Shown: positions 41,598 through 51,156, counted from the first letter of the stretch. The stretch is DNA of 64,000 nucleotides from JAABTH01 sp964390725 (GCA_964390725.1 CAYMIW010000003.1:115550-179549); one strand, 5' to 3'. Numbers and translations: made by a program. The notes: a model not told the origin generated them from the letters alone.

Positions 41598-44381
41598 TTA
41601 TTTTATAGCAGAAATAATTCTTTCTCTTGTGGCTGGCAGGTTGTTGATCCTTACTCCAATTGCATCATAGATTGCATTGATTATAGCCGGTGCCGTGGGA
41701 TTCAGAGGAAGTTCGCCCATGCCCTTAGCGCCGTATGGGCCGTCTGAAATTTGTTCAACCAGGATTACTTCTATCTCAGGGATATCCTCTATTTTAGGCA
41801 CTTTTAGTTTAGCCAGGGTATCTGTAAATACTATGCCGTCTTTTAGTATAAATTCTTCGCTTAAACCATAGCCCATTCCCATGACCACGGCTCCTTCGAT
41901 CTGGCAGCAGCTGTTTTGATAATGAATCGCCCGGCCAAGATCCTGGGCTGCAATAATTTTAAGTACTTCAACGGAACCGCTTTTCTCGTCAACAGCTACT
42001 ACTGCTGCCTGGGTACCGTAGCAGTAGGCAAAATGGATATTATAATGATTCGGGGGCACACCGTTTTGATGATCGGCCTGTTCACGGAGCGGATAAGTTT
42101 TCGGAGCGGTATAGAGGAATTCACCGGCAATGGAACATCCCGAATTTTTTGCCGTGGAAGCTATTTCAAGGTAAGATATTAATCGATTATTTTCTTTCGG
42201 AACTATAATTCCACCGGGGGCAGGCAGGTAATCACCCTCAGCCAGGTTAAACTGTTTTTCCAGGCACTTTACCAGTGTTTCTTTAAACATTTTTGCTGCA
42301 CCCAGAACTGCCTGCCCCGATATATATGTCTGGCGCGATGCTGTGGTTATTCCCCCTTCCGGGGTCAGGGCGGTATCGTTGGATAATACTCTGAAATCTA
42401 GATAAGGCAGTCCTGTTTCCGCTGAAGCCAGTTGAACCATGGCGGTATCGGAACCCTGTCCCATGTCAGCAGCCCCGATTTTCAATACCAGGTATCCCTC
42501 TGGATCAATCTCAAGCCTGGCGCCGGCCTGGTCATTTTTACCTGCGCCCAGGCCGACATTTTTGTATGCGCTGGCCATTCCAATGCCAATTTTTTTACCC
42601 GGTATGAGGCAACTTAACTCATTTAGATATTCATTCAGCGATTTTTCAACAGTGTTAAGGGTTTGTATGTAGCCACAGTCATCACCGATTATTTGTCCGG
42701 TCATGGTTTTCTTCCCCGGGGCCAGGGCATTTTTTCTCCGCAATTCAAAAGGGTTCATTTTTAGTTCTCTTGCCAGTCTGTCCATCTGTATTTCTGCCCC
42801 GAAAGCAACCTGTGTAGAGCCAAAACCCCTGAAAGCCCCTGCCGGAGTGTTATTAGTGTAGACTCCATATGAGTCAGTTTTAACATTTTTTATATCATAA
42901 GGACCTGTAGTAATAACCCCGGCCCGGAATACAACAGGCTTACTTAAAGATTCGTAAGCCCCGGCATCAAGTACAACTTTTGCTTCAACTGCGGTTACCC
43001 GTCCATCAAAAGAAGCACCGTGACGGTAATGCATCACGGCATGATGTCTTTTTGTCGATATGATTATTGACTCACGCCTGGTCAGGATCATTTTTACCGG
43101 TCTCCCTGTTAAAAGAGCGCTGAGAGCACAATGAATCTGTATTGTAGGCTCTTCTTTCCCTCCAAAAGCCCCACCTGCCGGAGTGTAGATTACCCTGATT
43201 TTATCCAGGGGCAGATTTAGGCAGGCAGCAATCATTTCCTGGAAAGCGCGAGAGCCCTGGCTGGCAGTCCAGACATTGATAGTCCCGTCAGATTGGGGCG
43301 CTGCCAGGGCTGCTTCAGGTTCAAGATATGCATGTTCGACCATGGGAGTGCTGTAGTGCCCTTCAACAATTACATCTGCCTCGGCGAAAGCTTTATCTAC
43401 ATTGCCCTTACGGGCAGAAACATGGTGGGCCAGGTTTCCGTCGGGATGAATCCTTGGTGAGTTTTCTCTTAATCCCTCTTCGGCTGAAAAAACAGCGGGG
43501 GTAAGCTTGTAGTCGACTTGAATGCTAGATAAGGCGGCTTCTGCATCTTTTTCTGATTCAGCCAGAACCAGGGCAACAGGTTCTCCATAAAACCTCACCC
43601 GTTCTTCAGCCAGTACCGGTTGGTGAGGTGTGAATAAGCCAAATCCGTTGCGCCCGGGTATATCACCGGCCAGCAGAATTCTTTCAACTCCCGGTTGGTT
43701 CAGGGCTTTTTCTATATCTATTCCGGTAATTAATGCGGAAGGGTGTTTACTTAGCAAAAGCTTACCATAAAGCATATTATCAAAGTAGAGATCCCCGGCA
43801 TAGAGGGTTTTCCCAGTTACCTTGTCCCGGGAGTCAATTTTTACTGGGGAGGCTCCGATCAGGTCTGTTGACTGTAAAACCGTATCTTCTACCGAATTAT
43901 GGTCCAGGTTACTGCAACTCATATCGATGGCGGCTGCCTGTACTGCTCTGATTATGGCGGCATAGCCTGTGCAGCGGCAAATATTGTGGCGTAAGGCTTG
44001 TTTTATTGCTGCCGGGTCAGGCTGGGGGTTTTTATCAAGCAGGGCTTTGGCGGACATGATCATACCCGGTGTGCAAAAACCGCATTGAACTGCACCTTCC
44101 CTGATAAATGCATCCTGAAGAGGATGCATCGCTTTCTCCTCTGAAAGGCTCTCGATAGTTTCGACTTTACAGCCTTCCAGAGTTTTCAATTTCACCAGGC
44201 AGGCCCTCTTGGCTGCACCGTTGACAATTACAGTACAGCTTCCGCATTGCCCTTCGTTGCAACCGTTTTTTGTCCCGGTTAACCTCAGGTCGTTGCGCAG
44301 GTAGTCAAGCAGGGTTTGTTCTCCTGGTGATTCAACTATCTGCTCGCTTTTATTAACCAGAAAGCTAATTTTATTTTTCAT
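41598..44381 (-). CDS. xdhD: XdhD-type selenium-dependent molybdenum hydroxylase (fused 2Fe-2S and Mo domains)
   Basis: A 927-residue fusion protein. Residues 1-155 are a 2Fe-2S subunit (C41, C46, C49, C61; then QCGFCTPG and NICRCTGY with C100, C103, C135, C137); residues about 165-927 are the molybdopterin domain with GGAFGGKEEP, PAGAFRGFGSTQVAF, GAADMGQGSDTAM and the catalytic Glu in GMGELPLNPTAPA. The domain order and the adjacent ssnA match E. coli XdhD (about 956). Such enzymes carry a labile selenium at molybdenum. ATG 44381 has AGGTGA upstream. First gene of the operon; no FAD domain is present, so it may share the FAD subunit encoded downstream. Confidence 0.87.
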   Translation of the reverse strand: MKNKISFLVNKSEQIVESPGEQTLLDYLRNDLRLTGTKNGCNEGQCGSCTVIVNGAAKRACLVKLKTLEGCKVETIESLSEEKAMHPLQDAFIREGAVQCGFCTPGMIMSAKALLDKNPQPDPAAIKQALRHNICRCTGYAAIIRAVQAAAIDMSCSNLDHNSVEDTVLQSTDLIGASPVKIDSRDKVTGKTLYAGDLYFDNMLYGKLLLSKHPSALITGIDIEKALNQPGVERILLAGDIPGRNGFGLFTPHQPVLAEERVRFYGEPVALVLAESEKDAEAALSSIQVDYKLTPAVFSAEEGLRENSPRIHPDGNLAHHVSARKGNVDKAFAEADVIVEGHYSTPMVEHAYLEPEAALAAPQSDGTINVWTASQGSRAFQEMIAACLNLPLDKIRVIYTPAGGAFGGKEEPTIQIHCALSALLTGRPVKMILTRRESIIISTKRHHAVMHYRHGASFDGRVTAVEAKVVLDAGAYESLSKPVVFRAGVITTGPYDIKNVKTDSYGVYTNNTPAGAFRGFGSTQVAFGAEIQMDRLARELKMNPFELRRKNALAPGKKTMTGQIIGDDCGYIQTLNTVEKSLNEYLNELSCLIPGKKIGIGMASAYKNVGLGAGKNDQAGARLEIDPEGYLVLKIGAADMGQGSDTAMVQLASAETGLPYLDFRVLSNDTALTPEGGITTASRQTYISGQAVLGAAKMFKETLVKCLEKQFNLAEGDYLPAPGGIIVPKENNRLISYLEIASTAKNSGCSIAGEFLYTAPKTYPLREQADHQNGVPPNHYNIHFAYCYGTQAAVVAVDEKSGSVEVLKIIAAQDLGRAIHYQNSCCQIEGAVVMGMGYGLSEEFILKDGIVFTDTLAKLKVPKIEDIPEIEVILVEQISDGPYGAKGMGELPLNPTAPAIINAIYDAIGVRINNLPATRERIISAIK

Positions 44382-44478
44382 GAACCTCACCTGGTTAAGA
44401 ATATTCTAAAAGGTAAGGCAAATATCCTGCAGATTCTTGAAGGCTGTTTCAAAGTAATAAAGGGTTAGATGGAATAAA

Positions 44479-45267
44479 TCAAGCCGGGGAAACAATTTTA
44501 ATTAATGAGTTGTGCAAAAGTTTATTTGATGCCACTATTCCCTCGCTGTTAAGATCGAGGCTGTTATTGGAAGAGTTGGTGCAGTGACCTCCGGCTTCAT
44601 TCACTATAAGCATTCCGGCGGCAAAATCCCACGGGGACAACTTGTATTCAAAGTAAGCATCAAACCTGCCACAGGCCACCCAACAGAGATCCAGGGCAGC
44701 ACTGCCAAAACGGCGGATACCGTGAACATTACACTCAAAAAGTTTTTCTATGCTTTTCAGGGTTTTCTTCATCAACAAACCCCGATCATAATAAAATCCT
44801 GTCGCTATTATTGATTGTTGGAGCGCTTTGCTTGCAGATACAGTTATCGGAACACCATTTAAAAATGCTCCTCTACCGGTTTCAGCTGTAAACATTTCAT
44901 TACGCAGGGGATCCAAAACGGCTCCTGCTTCTATCCTCCCCCGGCGGGCATAAGCGATTGAAACACTGAAATGTGGAATGTTGTGAGCATAATTATTAGT
45001 TCCATCAAGTGGGTCGATTATCCAGAGATTTTCTGCGTTGTAATGAGATGTAACCTGGTTTTCTTCAGCGATAAAGTGGTGATCGGAAAATCTTTCTTTG
45101 ATTGTCTCTATAATTTTTTCCTGTGCGGAATAATCTGCATTGGTGACCAGGTTGTGACTGCTTTTATTGCTAACAATCTGTTTTTTACTGCAGTCAACAA
45201 TGATCTGCCCTGCCTTACGTGCAGCTTCCTGGGCCAGTTCGATTATTGGCTGATTTGAGTAATCCAT
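44479..45267 (-). CDS. Inositol monophosphatase family protein (SuhB-like)
   Basis: A 262-residue phosphatase. The metal sites are EENQ (near residue 68), WIIDPLDGTNNYAHNIPHF and the late SPWDFAAGMLIVNEAGG; GSAALDLCWVACGRFDAYFE is the SuhB/IMPase block. It hydrolyses inositol or related sugar phosphates; some members act on fructose 1,6-bisphosphate or NADP. ATG 45267 is chosen because GGAGGT lies just before it; the frame extends to 45348. It is transcribed away from the aroF operon. Confidence 0.87.
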   Translation of the reverse strand: MDYSNQPIIELAQEAARKAGQIIVDCSKKQIVSNKSSHNLVTNADYSAQEKIIETIKERFSDHHFIAEENQVTSHYNAENLWIIDPLDGTNNYAHNIPHFSVSIAYARRGRIEAGAVLDPLRNEMFTAETGRGAFLNGVPITVSASKALQQSIIATGFYYDRGLLMKKTLKSIEKLFECNVHGIRRFGSAALDLCWVACGRFDAYFEYKLSPWDFAAGMLIVNEAGGHCTNSSNNSLDLNSEGIVASNKLLHNSLIKIVSPA

Positions 45268-45367
45268 TTCATACCTCCGTTTATAAAAATATTTTATCAT
45301 AAAAACAAAAAATCTTTTTTCCCAGGTCAGGTTTAATAGCTTTACCATTCCGAATCTTATAATAAAT

Positions 45368-45397
45368 TTGATTTACTGCTTCAAGCTGTGTTATTAT
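45368..45397 (+). promoter_or_regulatory. Candidate promoter of the aroF-pheA-ygfK operon
   Basis: TTGATT and TATTAT are 18 bases apart, about 30 bases before the aroF ribosome site, in the divergent gap with the phosphatase gene. Confidence 0.45.
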
Positions 45398-45429
45398 TTC
45401 TCAAATAACAGAACTAAATGGAGATGGCC

Positions 45430-46284
45430 ATGCAAAATCTGAAATTAGTCAAGCTCGGAAAGAAAAAAGAAAAAACCAGAGTGAAAATCGGAGATCTGAT
45501 CATCGGCGATCAGTTTGTGGTTGTCGGGGGACCTTGTGGGGTTGAAAGTGAAGAGCAGACCATAAAAACGGCAGAAGCGGTCAAGGCCGGGGGAGGACTG
45601 ATGTTTCGGGGGGGAGCTTTTAAACCCCGCACATCACCTTATGATTTCCAGGGTCTGGGCCTGGAAGGGTTAAAGATACTTGAGAAGGCAAAAATGCTAA
45701 CCGGCTTACCCATAGTTACCGAGGTTATCGACCCCCGTGATGTTTCCTGGGTATGCGAATTTGCTGATGTCCTGCAGATTGGGGCAAGAAATATGCAGAA
45801 TTTTTCCCTGCTCAGGGAGGTAGGCAAAGCAGGTAAACCGGTTTTGCTTAAAAGAGGTATGTATTCAACCCTTAAAGAATGGTTGAACTGTGCCGAATAT
45901 ATACTGGCTGAAGGAAACCCGAATGTTTTACTCTGTGAACGCGGAATCAGGACATTTGAAACGTATACAAGGAACACCCTGGACCTGAGCATGGTTCCGG
46001 CATTAAAGGAAATCACCCATCTTCCTGTTCTGGTCGATCCTTCTCACGGGACCGGGCGCCTAAGCTTAATAGAAAGAATGAGCCTGGCTGCTGTCGCCGC
46101 CGGGGCAGACGGATTACTGCTTGAAGTGCATGTTAACCCCTGTGAAGCCAAAAGCGATGCTGACCAACAGCTTACCCCGGAACAGTTTGCAGCCCTGATG
46201 AAGAAACTGAATAAACTCAGTAATTTTATGAGTGATAAAATATTTCATACTCCAATAACTGGAACAGGTGGCGATAAAAAATGA
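45430..46284 (+). CDS. aroF: 3-Deoxy-7-phosphoheptulonate (DAHP) synthase
   Basis: A 284-residue DAHP synthase of the short, KDO8P-synthase-like type (no fused regulatory domain visible). Marks are VVVGGPCGVESEEQ, FKPRTSPYDFQGLG, PVLLKRGM, and PVLVDPSHGTGR with the metal-binding His. It joins phosphoenolpyruvate and erythrose 4-phosphate, the first step to chorismate. ATG 45430 has GGAG six bases upstream; ATG 45418 is an alternative. Its end overlaps pheA by four bases, so it is translationally coupled with the phenylalanine branch gene. Confidence 0.92.
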   Translation: MQNLKLVKLGKKKEKTRVKIGDLIIGDQFVVVGGPCGVESEEQTIKTAEAVKAGGGLMFRGGAFKPRTSPYDFQGLGLEGLKILEKAKMLTGLPIVTEVIDPRDVSWVCEFADVLQIGARNMQNFSLLREVGKAGKPVLLKRGMYSTLKEWLNCAEYILAEGNPNVLLCERGIRTFETYTRNTLDLSMVPALKEITHLPVLVDPSHGTGRLSLIERMSLAAVAAGADGLLLEVHVNPCEAKSDADQQLTPEQFAALMKKLNKLSNFMSDKIFHTPITGTGGDKK

Positions 46285-47339
46285 AACTTGGCGATATCAG
46301 GCACAATATTGATTTAATTGATTCCAAGATACTTAAGTTGCTGAACGATCGTTTTGAGCAGGGGTTAATGGCGAAACGTTTTAAGGATGTCATCGAGGAT
46401 CCGAAACGCGAAAAAGAGATTATGGATAGGGTTGGTACCAGCCCCAATGCATTGATTGAAAGCGATTTCAGCAAACAGATCTATAAAACCATATTGGCCT
46501 ACAGCAAGAAACTGCAGGCAAAAGATTTGGTTATAACCGGTTTCCAGGGAGAACATGGCGCTTACAGTGAGGAAGCAGTCAGGCATTATAATAAAAACTA
46601 TGTTACAGTTCCCTGTACAACTTTTAATGAAGTGTTTGAAGGGGTCAACTCAGGTATATATAATTATGGTATAGTGCCGGTGGAAAATACTCTTGGGGGT
46701 AATGTTGGGCCGGTTAACGAACTGCTGATCAATACTGACTTGCAGATTATGGGCGCCATTGATATGCCTGTCCATCATTCTCTTATGATTGTGCCGGGCA
46801 GTGATTACCGCGAGGTCAGGGAAGTTTATTCCCATTCACAGGCTCTGGCCCAGTGTAGGCGGTTTTTATCACGCAATAATCTTACTCCTGTTCCCTACTA
46901 TGATACGGCGGGGGCAGCGAAAATGCTGGCAGAAGAACAGCCCCGGGGAGCAGCCTGCATTGCCGGTAAACTGGCCGCTGAGCTTTACAACCTGGAAGTT
47001 GTCAAGAATAATATCGAGGACCTGACCAGCAACAGAACCCGCTTTTTACTTCTTTCCTCGAGCGGTTATGATGAAGAAGGCAGCAAGTGTTCAATTATCT
47101 TTACTACCGAACATAAATCAGGGACTCTATTTAATGTGCTCAGGTTATTTGCTGAAGCCGGTATTAACCTGACCAGGATAGAGTCTATTCCCAATGAACC
47201 AGGTGATTATTCATACTTTCTTGATTTTGACGGTTCAATTAAAGATTCGGCAGTTACCGAAACCTTGAAAAAAGCAGAAAATATGACAACAGGGTTAAAA
47301 ATACTGGGATGCTATAATGAAATTAAGGTTGATGTATAG
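46281..47339 (+). CDS. pheA: Bifunctional chorismate mutase / prephenate dehydratase
   Basis: A 352-residue P-protein. Residues 1-85 are a chorismate mutase helix domain (IRHNIDLIDSKILKLLNDR, MAKRFKDV); about 92-270 the prephenate dehydratase domain (TGFQGEHGAYSEEAV, VPVENTLGGNV, and the TRF motif in SNRTRFLLLS); about 275-352 an ACT domain. The Phe-binding ESRP motif of the ACT domain reads ESIP here, so feedback inhibition may be altered. It converts chorismate to phenylpyruvate. Unusually, it is followed after 69 bases by ygfK. Confidence 0.92.
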   Translation: MKLGDIRHNIDLIDSKILKLLNDRFEQGLMAKRFKDVIEDPKREKEIMDRVGTSPNALIESDFSKQIYKTILAYSKKLQAKDLVITGFQGEHGAYSEEAVRHYNKNYVTVPCTTFNEVFEGVNSGIYNYGIVPVENTLGGNVGPVNELLINTDLQIMGAIDMPVHHSLMIVPGSDYREVREVYSHSQALAQCRRFLSRNNLTPVPYYDTAGAAKMLAEEQPRGAACIAGKLAAELYNLEVVKNNIEDLTSNRTRFLLLSSSGYDEEGSKCSIIFTTEHKSGTLFNVLRLFAEAGINLTRIESIPNEPGDYSYFLDFDGSIKDSAVTETLKKAENMTTGLKILGCYNEIKVDV

Positions 47340-47408
47340 TGAAATTACATTTATTGTCTGCAGGGATCTTTTTACCGGATTACGGTAACTAATGGTGGTG
47401 GGTACTTT

Positions 47409-49124
47409 ATGGGCGACCGGATGAAAACAATCCCTTTTGCTAGCCTGTTGGATCGTGTCGTAAATGAGTATGAAAGGGAACGTTCTATATATGGTATCCG
47501 GGAGACAGATTTTTTCCGGGACTCAACCGGGAAGTTGATTGATTATAACGGGGAGTGTATGAGCAACCTCATTGGCCCTGCTGCCGGGCCACATACTCAA
47601 ATGGCTCAGAACTTGGCTGCGGCTTACCTTTCGGGAGGCCGTTTTTTTGAATTAAAAACTGTGCAGGTTTTAGACAGCCTTTCTTTCCCCAAGCCCTGTA
47701 TATATGCTAAAGATGAATGCTACAACACTGAATGGTCGACTGAGCTTTCAATTGAAGAAGCCTATGACGAGTATGTAAAAGGTTGGTTTTTGCTGTTTTT
47801 TTTAGCCGGAGAAATTTTTGGTCTTACTGTCCAGGATTATATATTTAATATGAGTGTGGGCTATGATCTGGCCGGAATAATGTCGGCTAAAGTAAATCAA
47901 TTTATCGATAATCTTAAAGATCCATTCGGAACAGATATATTTCAGGAATGCAGAAAGGTATTAATAAAGAAAGCGCCCTTTTTCAGGCGATTTGATCCGG
48001 GTTACCTGGATAACCTGTCCCCGCATATCTGCAGTTCTATTGCTCTATCTACCATGCACGGCTGTCCCCCGGCAGAGATTGAGGCTATCTGCAGGCACCT
48101 GTTAGGCGAAAAAAAACTAAATACACATATCAAGCTTAACCCAACCCTCCTGGGCTATCCTTTTGTTCGCCAGACACTTGATGAAATGGGTTATGATTAT
48201 ATTGAGCTGTCCGAAGAATCATTTGAAAAAGACCTTAATTTTGACCAGGCCTGCTCCATTATAATTAAAATGAAACAGCTGGCGTCGGAGGAGGGTAAAA
48301 CAATTGGAGTTAAATTATCCAACACCCTGCCGGTAAAGATAACCGGGGGAGAACTACCCGGTAAAGAAATGTACCTGTCAGGCCGTCCTCTTTTTCCCCT
48401 TACGATTAACCTGGCCTATCGTTTGGCGGCGACATTCAATGGAGATATCAATATCTCTTACTCTGGCGGAGCAGATCACAACAACGGTTCAGAAATTTGC
48501 GAAAGCGGCATATATCCGGTTACCGTTGTAACAACCCTCTTAAAGCCCGGGGGCTACAGCCGTTTAAAGAAACTTGCTGAAACTGTGGTTCCAATTCAAG
48601 AAAAAGCGCTGCAGGGGATAAACTTGCATATATTAAAAAATCTGGCGGAAAGATCAACCAGCGAACCTGGTTATCATAAAAATAAAAAAAGGGTTTTGCG
48701 GAAACCTGCCCATCCTCTTCCGGTCTTTGACTGCAGGGAAGGCTGCACCATATGTACGGACGTTTGTCCGAACAGGGCTAATCACCTGGTTGCAGTCCCG
48801 GGAAAAGGGTTTAAATTTAGCAGACAGGTATTGCATTTGGACCATCTTTGTAATGAATGCGGAAATTGTTCGGTTTTCTGTCCTGAGAAAGGAGAGCCTT
48901 ATCTTAACAAGTTTACTTATTTCCGGAGTGAAAAAGACTTTAATAACAGCAGTAATGATGGTTTCTTGATTGATAATGAAAGTAAAGAGGCAACCTGTCT
49001 GGTCAGGTTAAACGGAAAAATGATGCAGACTGGAACCGATTCAAGTAGTGGCAGTTTTGAACCTGGCTGCGCTGAGCAGCAATTTATTCGTGTAATCTGC
49101 ACAAACTATCATTACCTGTTGTAA
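47409..49124 (+). CDS. ygfK: Short YgfK-type protein (putative selenate reductase subunit family) lacking the GltD-like domain
   Basis: A 571-residue protein. The N-terminus (MGDRMKTIPFASLLDRV, IGPAAGPHTQMAQNLAAAYL, AKDECYNTEWSTELS) matches the YgfK TIM-barrel domain to about residue 420. The C-terminus from about 440 matches the YgfK ferredoxin end: CTICTDVCPNRANHL and CNECGNCSVFCPEKGEPY, enough for two 4Fe-4S clusters. E. coli YgfK is about 1030 residues because a GltD-like FAD/NAD(P)H domain lies between these parts; it is absent here with no stop or frameshift. The barrel must then receive electrons from another protein. Cotranscribed with pheA and ygeX. Confidence 0.8.
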   Translation: MGDRMKTIPFASLLDRVVNEYERERSIYGIRETDFFRDSTGKLIDYNGECMSNLIGPAAGPHTQMAQNLAAAYLSGGRFFELKTVQVLDSLSFPKPCIYAKDECYNTEWSTELSIEEAYDEYVKGWFLLFFLAGEIFGLTVQDYIFNMSVGYDLAGIMSAKVNQFIDNLKDPFGTDIFQECRKVLIKKAPFFRRFDPGYLDNLSPHICSSIALSTMHGCPPAEIEAICRHLLGEKKLNTHIKLNPTLLGYPFVRQTLDEMGYDYIELSEESFEKDLNFDQACSIIIKMKQLASEEGKTIGVKLSNTLPVKITGGELPGKEMYLSGRPLFPLTINLAYRLAATFNGDINISYSGGADHNNGSEICESGIYPVTVVTTLLKPGGYSRLKKLAETVVPIQEKALQGINLHILKNLAERSTSEPGYHKNKKRVLRKPAHPLPVFDCREGCTICTDVCPNRANHLVAVPGKGFKFSRQVLHLDHLCNECGNCSVFCPEKGEPYLNKFTYFRSEKDFNNSSNDGFLIDNESKEATCLVRLNGKMMQTGTDSSSGSFEPGCAEQQFIRVICTNYHYLL

Positions 49125-49172
49125 TAAAGCATGAACTGGGCAGGGGAATAAGAGTGCAGCAGGAGGGGAATT

Positions 49173-50402
49173 ATGGTAGAAAAAGTTAAATGGGTTAATG
49201 GCAGGGGGCCTGCCGGTGATCAAGAGCACGGAATGTCTGTGGCAGCTTTAAGTTTATTCAATGAAGAAGAAGTAAAAGAAACCGGAAACTTCATAAAAAG
49301 TTTTCCTCAATACAAGGTTACTCCGCTGGTAAGTCTCGACAACCTGGCTGAAAACCTTGGAGTGGCTGGTATACATGTTAAAGATGAATCATATCGTTTT
49401 GGGCTGAACTCATTTAAAGTGCTGGGCGGTGGTCATGCAATCGGCCGTTACCTGGGCAGCCAGCTTGGTAAGAACCTTAACGAAATATCATATTCTTACC
49501 TTAGATCGGACCAGGTTAAGAAGCGGTTGGGGGAAATTACATTTACTTCAGCAACTGATGGTAACCACGGGCGTGGTGTGGCCTGGGTTGCCGGACAGTT
49601 AGGTCACAGGGCGGTTATAAATATGCCTGCAGGTTCGTCCCCCATTCGCCTGGAGCAGATCAGGGCTACCGGAGCTGAAGGTTATATCACAGATGTGAAC
49701 TACGATGAAACAGTTAGAATTACGGCAGAAAATGCATCAAAGAATGGCTGGTTAATGGTTCAGGATACAGCCTGGGAAGGTTACGAGGAAATACCAAACC
49801 GGGTTATGCAGGGATATACCGTAATGGCTGCGGAAGCATTAGGGCAACTGCAGGAAAAGGGAATAGAAAGGCCGAGCCATCTATTTATACAGGCAGGTGT
49901 GGGATCACTGGCCGGAGCTGTTCTCGGTTATTTCTTTAATAAGTTGAAAAAGAATATGCCGCTCTCAGCCGTGATTGAACCAAACCGGGCTGACTGTTTT
50001 TACCGCTCTGCCCTGGCTGGAGACGGGCAGCCACGTCATGTGAGCGGTAAGCTCGATACAATTATGGCCGGGCTGGCCTGTGGCGAACCAAACCCTGTTG
50101 CCTGGGATATCCTCTGGAAACTGTCAGCCATGTATATATCCTGCCCCGACTACATAGCTGCAAACGGGATGAGAATTCTGGGTAACCCTTTAAAAAATGA
50201 TCATATGGTAAGATCCGGTGAATCTGGGGCTGTAACAACCGGTATTCTCTCTGAGCTGGTCAGGAAAGATTATCTTCATGAAGCAAGGTCATTTTTAAAA
50301 CTAGGGCCTGATTCACAAATATTGCTTTTTAGCACCGAGGGGGATACAGATCCGGAAATGTATAGAAAAATTGTCTGGGATGGACTTTATCCGGGCCTGT
50401 AA
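49173..50402 (+). CDS. ygeX: Diaminopropionate ammonia-lyase
   Basis: A 409-residue PLP enzyme of fold type II that splits 2,3-diaminopropionate into pyruvate and two ammonia. The PLP lysine is K82 in LNSFKVLGGGHAIG, TSATDGNHGRGVAW binds the phosphate side, and QAGVGSLAGAVLGYF and GLACGEPNP follow. Length and motifs match YgeX/DpaL. AGGAGGGG precedes ATG 49173. The link with ygfK and, on the other strand, ygeY and ygeW is the conserved purine-degradation neighbourhood; diaminopropionate may be a product of that path (inference). Confidence 0.9.
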   Translation: MVEKVKWVNGRGPAGDQEHGMSVAALSLFNEEEVKETGNFIKSFPQYKVTPLVSLDNLAENLGVAGIHVKDESYRFGLNSFKVLGGGHAIGRYLGSQLGKNLNEISYSYLRSDQVKKRLGEITFTSATDGNHGRGVAWVAGQLGHRAVINMPAGSSPIRLEQIRATGAEGYITDVNYDETVRITAENASKNGWLMVQDTAWEGYEEIPNRVMQGYTVMAAEALGQLQEKGIERPSHLFIQAGVGSLAGAVLGYFFNKLKKNMPLSAVIEPNRADCFYRSALAGDGQPRHVSGKLDTIMAGLACGEPNPVAWDILWKLSAMYISCPDYIAANGMRILGNPLKNDHMVRSGESGAVTTGILSELVRKDYLHEARSFLKLGPDSQILLFSTEGDTDPEMYRKIVWDGLYPGL

Positions 50403-50438
50403 AAGACAAACTATAATTCTAAAGAACCGGGGTGTTGA

Positions 50439-51137
50439 ATGAGAACTATCGGGATTATCGGTGGAATGAGCTGGGAATCTACCGCAACATATTATCGGTT
50501 GATTAATGAAACTGTAAAAAACCGGCTCGGCGGGTTCCATTCCGCTAGAATGTTATTACACAGTGTTGATTTTGAGCAATATGAGCGATTAATGCGTGCC
50601 GGGGATTGGGAGACAATCGGATCAGAGCTGACTGAAATAGCAAAAAGCCTGGCCTGTGCCGGAGCAGATTTTTTTCTCATTGCTACCAACACCATGCATA
50701 AAGTAGCCGAAAAAGTTGAAGCTGAAGTAGATATCCCCCTGCTGCACATAATTGATCCGGTGGCGGAGGCGATTATTGATCAAGGTTTAAATGAAGTAGG
50801 TTTGCTTGGCACACTTACAACCATAGAAGATAGCTTCTTCCGGAACAGGCTCAAGAATCATTATGATATAAAGCTGATTGTTCCGGACAGGCAAGACCGT
50901 CTGGTAATGCACGAGATAATATTCGAAGAGCTTTGCCTGGGGAAAATACTGGATCAATCGAGGCAAAAGCTTCAAAAAATTATTCAGAAAATGGCTGATG
51001 GAGGCGCGCAGGGCATCATCCTGGGCTGTACAGAAATTATCCTTTTAATTGGACCCGGTGATACGGAAGTGCCTCTTTTTGATACAACTGAGCTGCATGC
51101 TTGCAAAGCTGTTGAGTGGGCTCTCAGGGAACAATAA
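50439..51137 (+). CDS. ygeA: YgeA-type aspartate/glutamate racemase family protein
   Basis: A 232-residue racemase. The catalytic pair is T83 in IATNTMHK and C197 in LGCTEI, the same Thr/Cys pair at the same positions as in E. coli YgeA; classical aspartate racemases have two Cys. IGGMSWESTATYYRLIN at the start is the family signature. YgeA-type enzymes racemise L-Glu or L-Asp weakly and other amino acids better, so an unusual amino acid may be the true substrate here. It lies 36 bases after ygeX and before a saccharopine dehydrogenase-like gene. Confidence 0.85.
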   Translation: MRTIGIIGGMSWESTATYYRLINETVKNRLGGFHSARMLLHSVDFEQYERLMRAGDWETIGSELTEIAKSLACAGADFFLIATNTMHKVAEKVEAEVDIPLLHIIDPVAEAIIDQGLNEVGLLGTLTTIEDSFFRNRLKNHYDIKLIVPDRQDRLVMHEIIFEELCLGKILDQSRQKLQKIIQKMADGGAQGIILGCTEIILLIGPGDTEVPLFDTTELHACKAVEWALREQ

Positions 51138-51156
51138 TTATGTAGAAGGGATAAAA

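Noticed and set aside
51049..51156. Longer N-terminus for the saccharopine dehydrogenase-like protein
   Set aside because: It overlaps the racemase gene; ATG 51157 begins right before the Rossmann strand.
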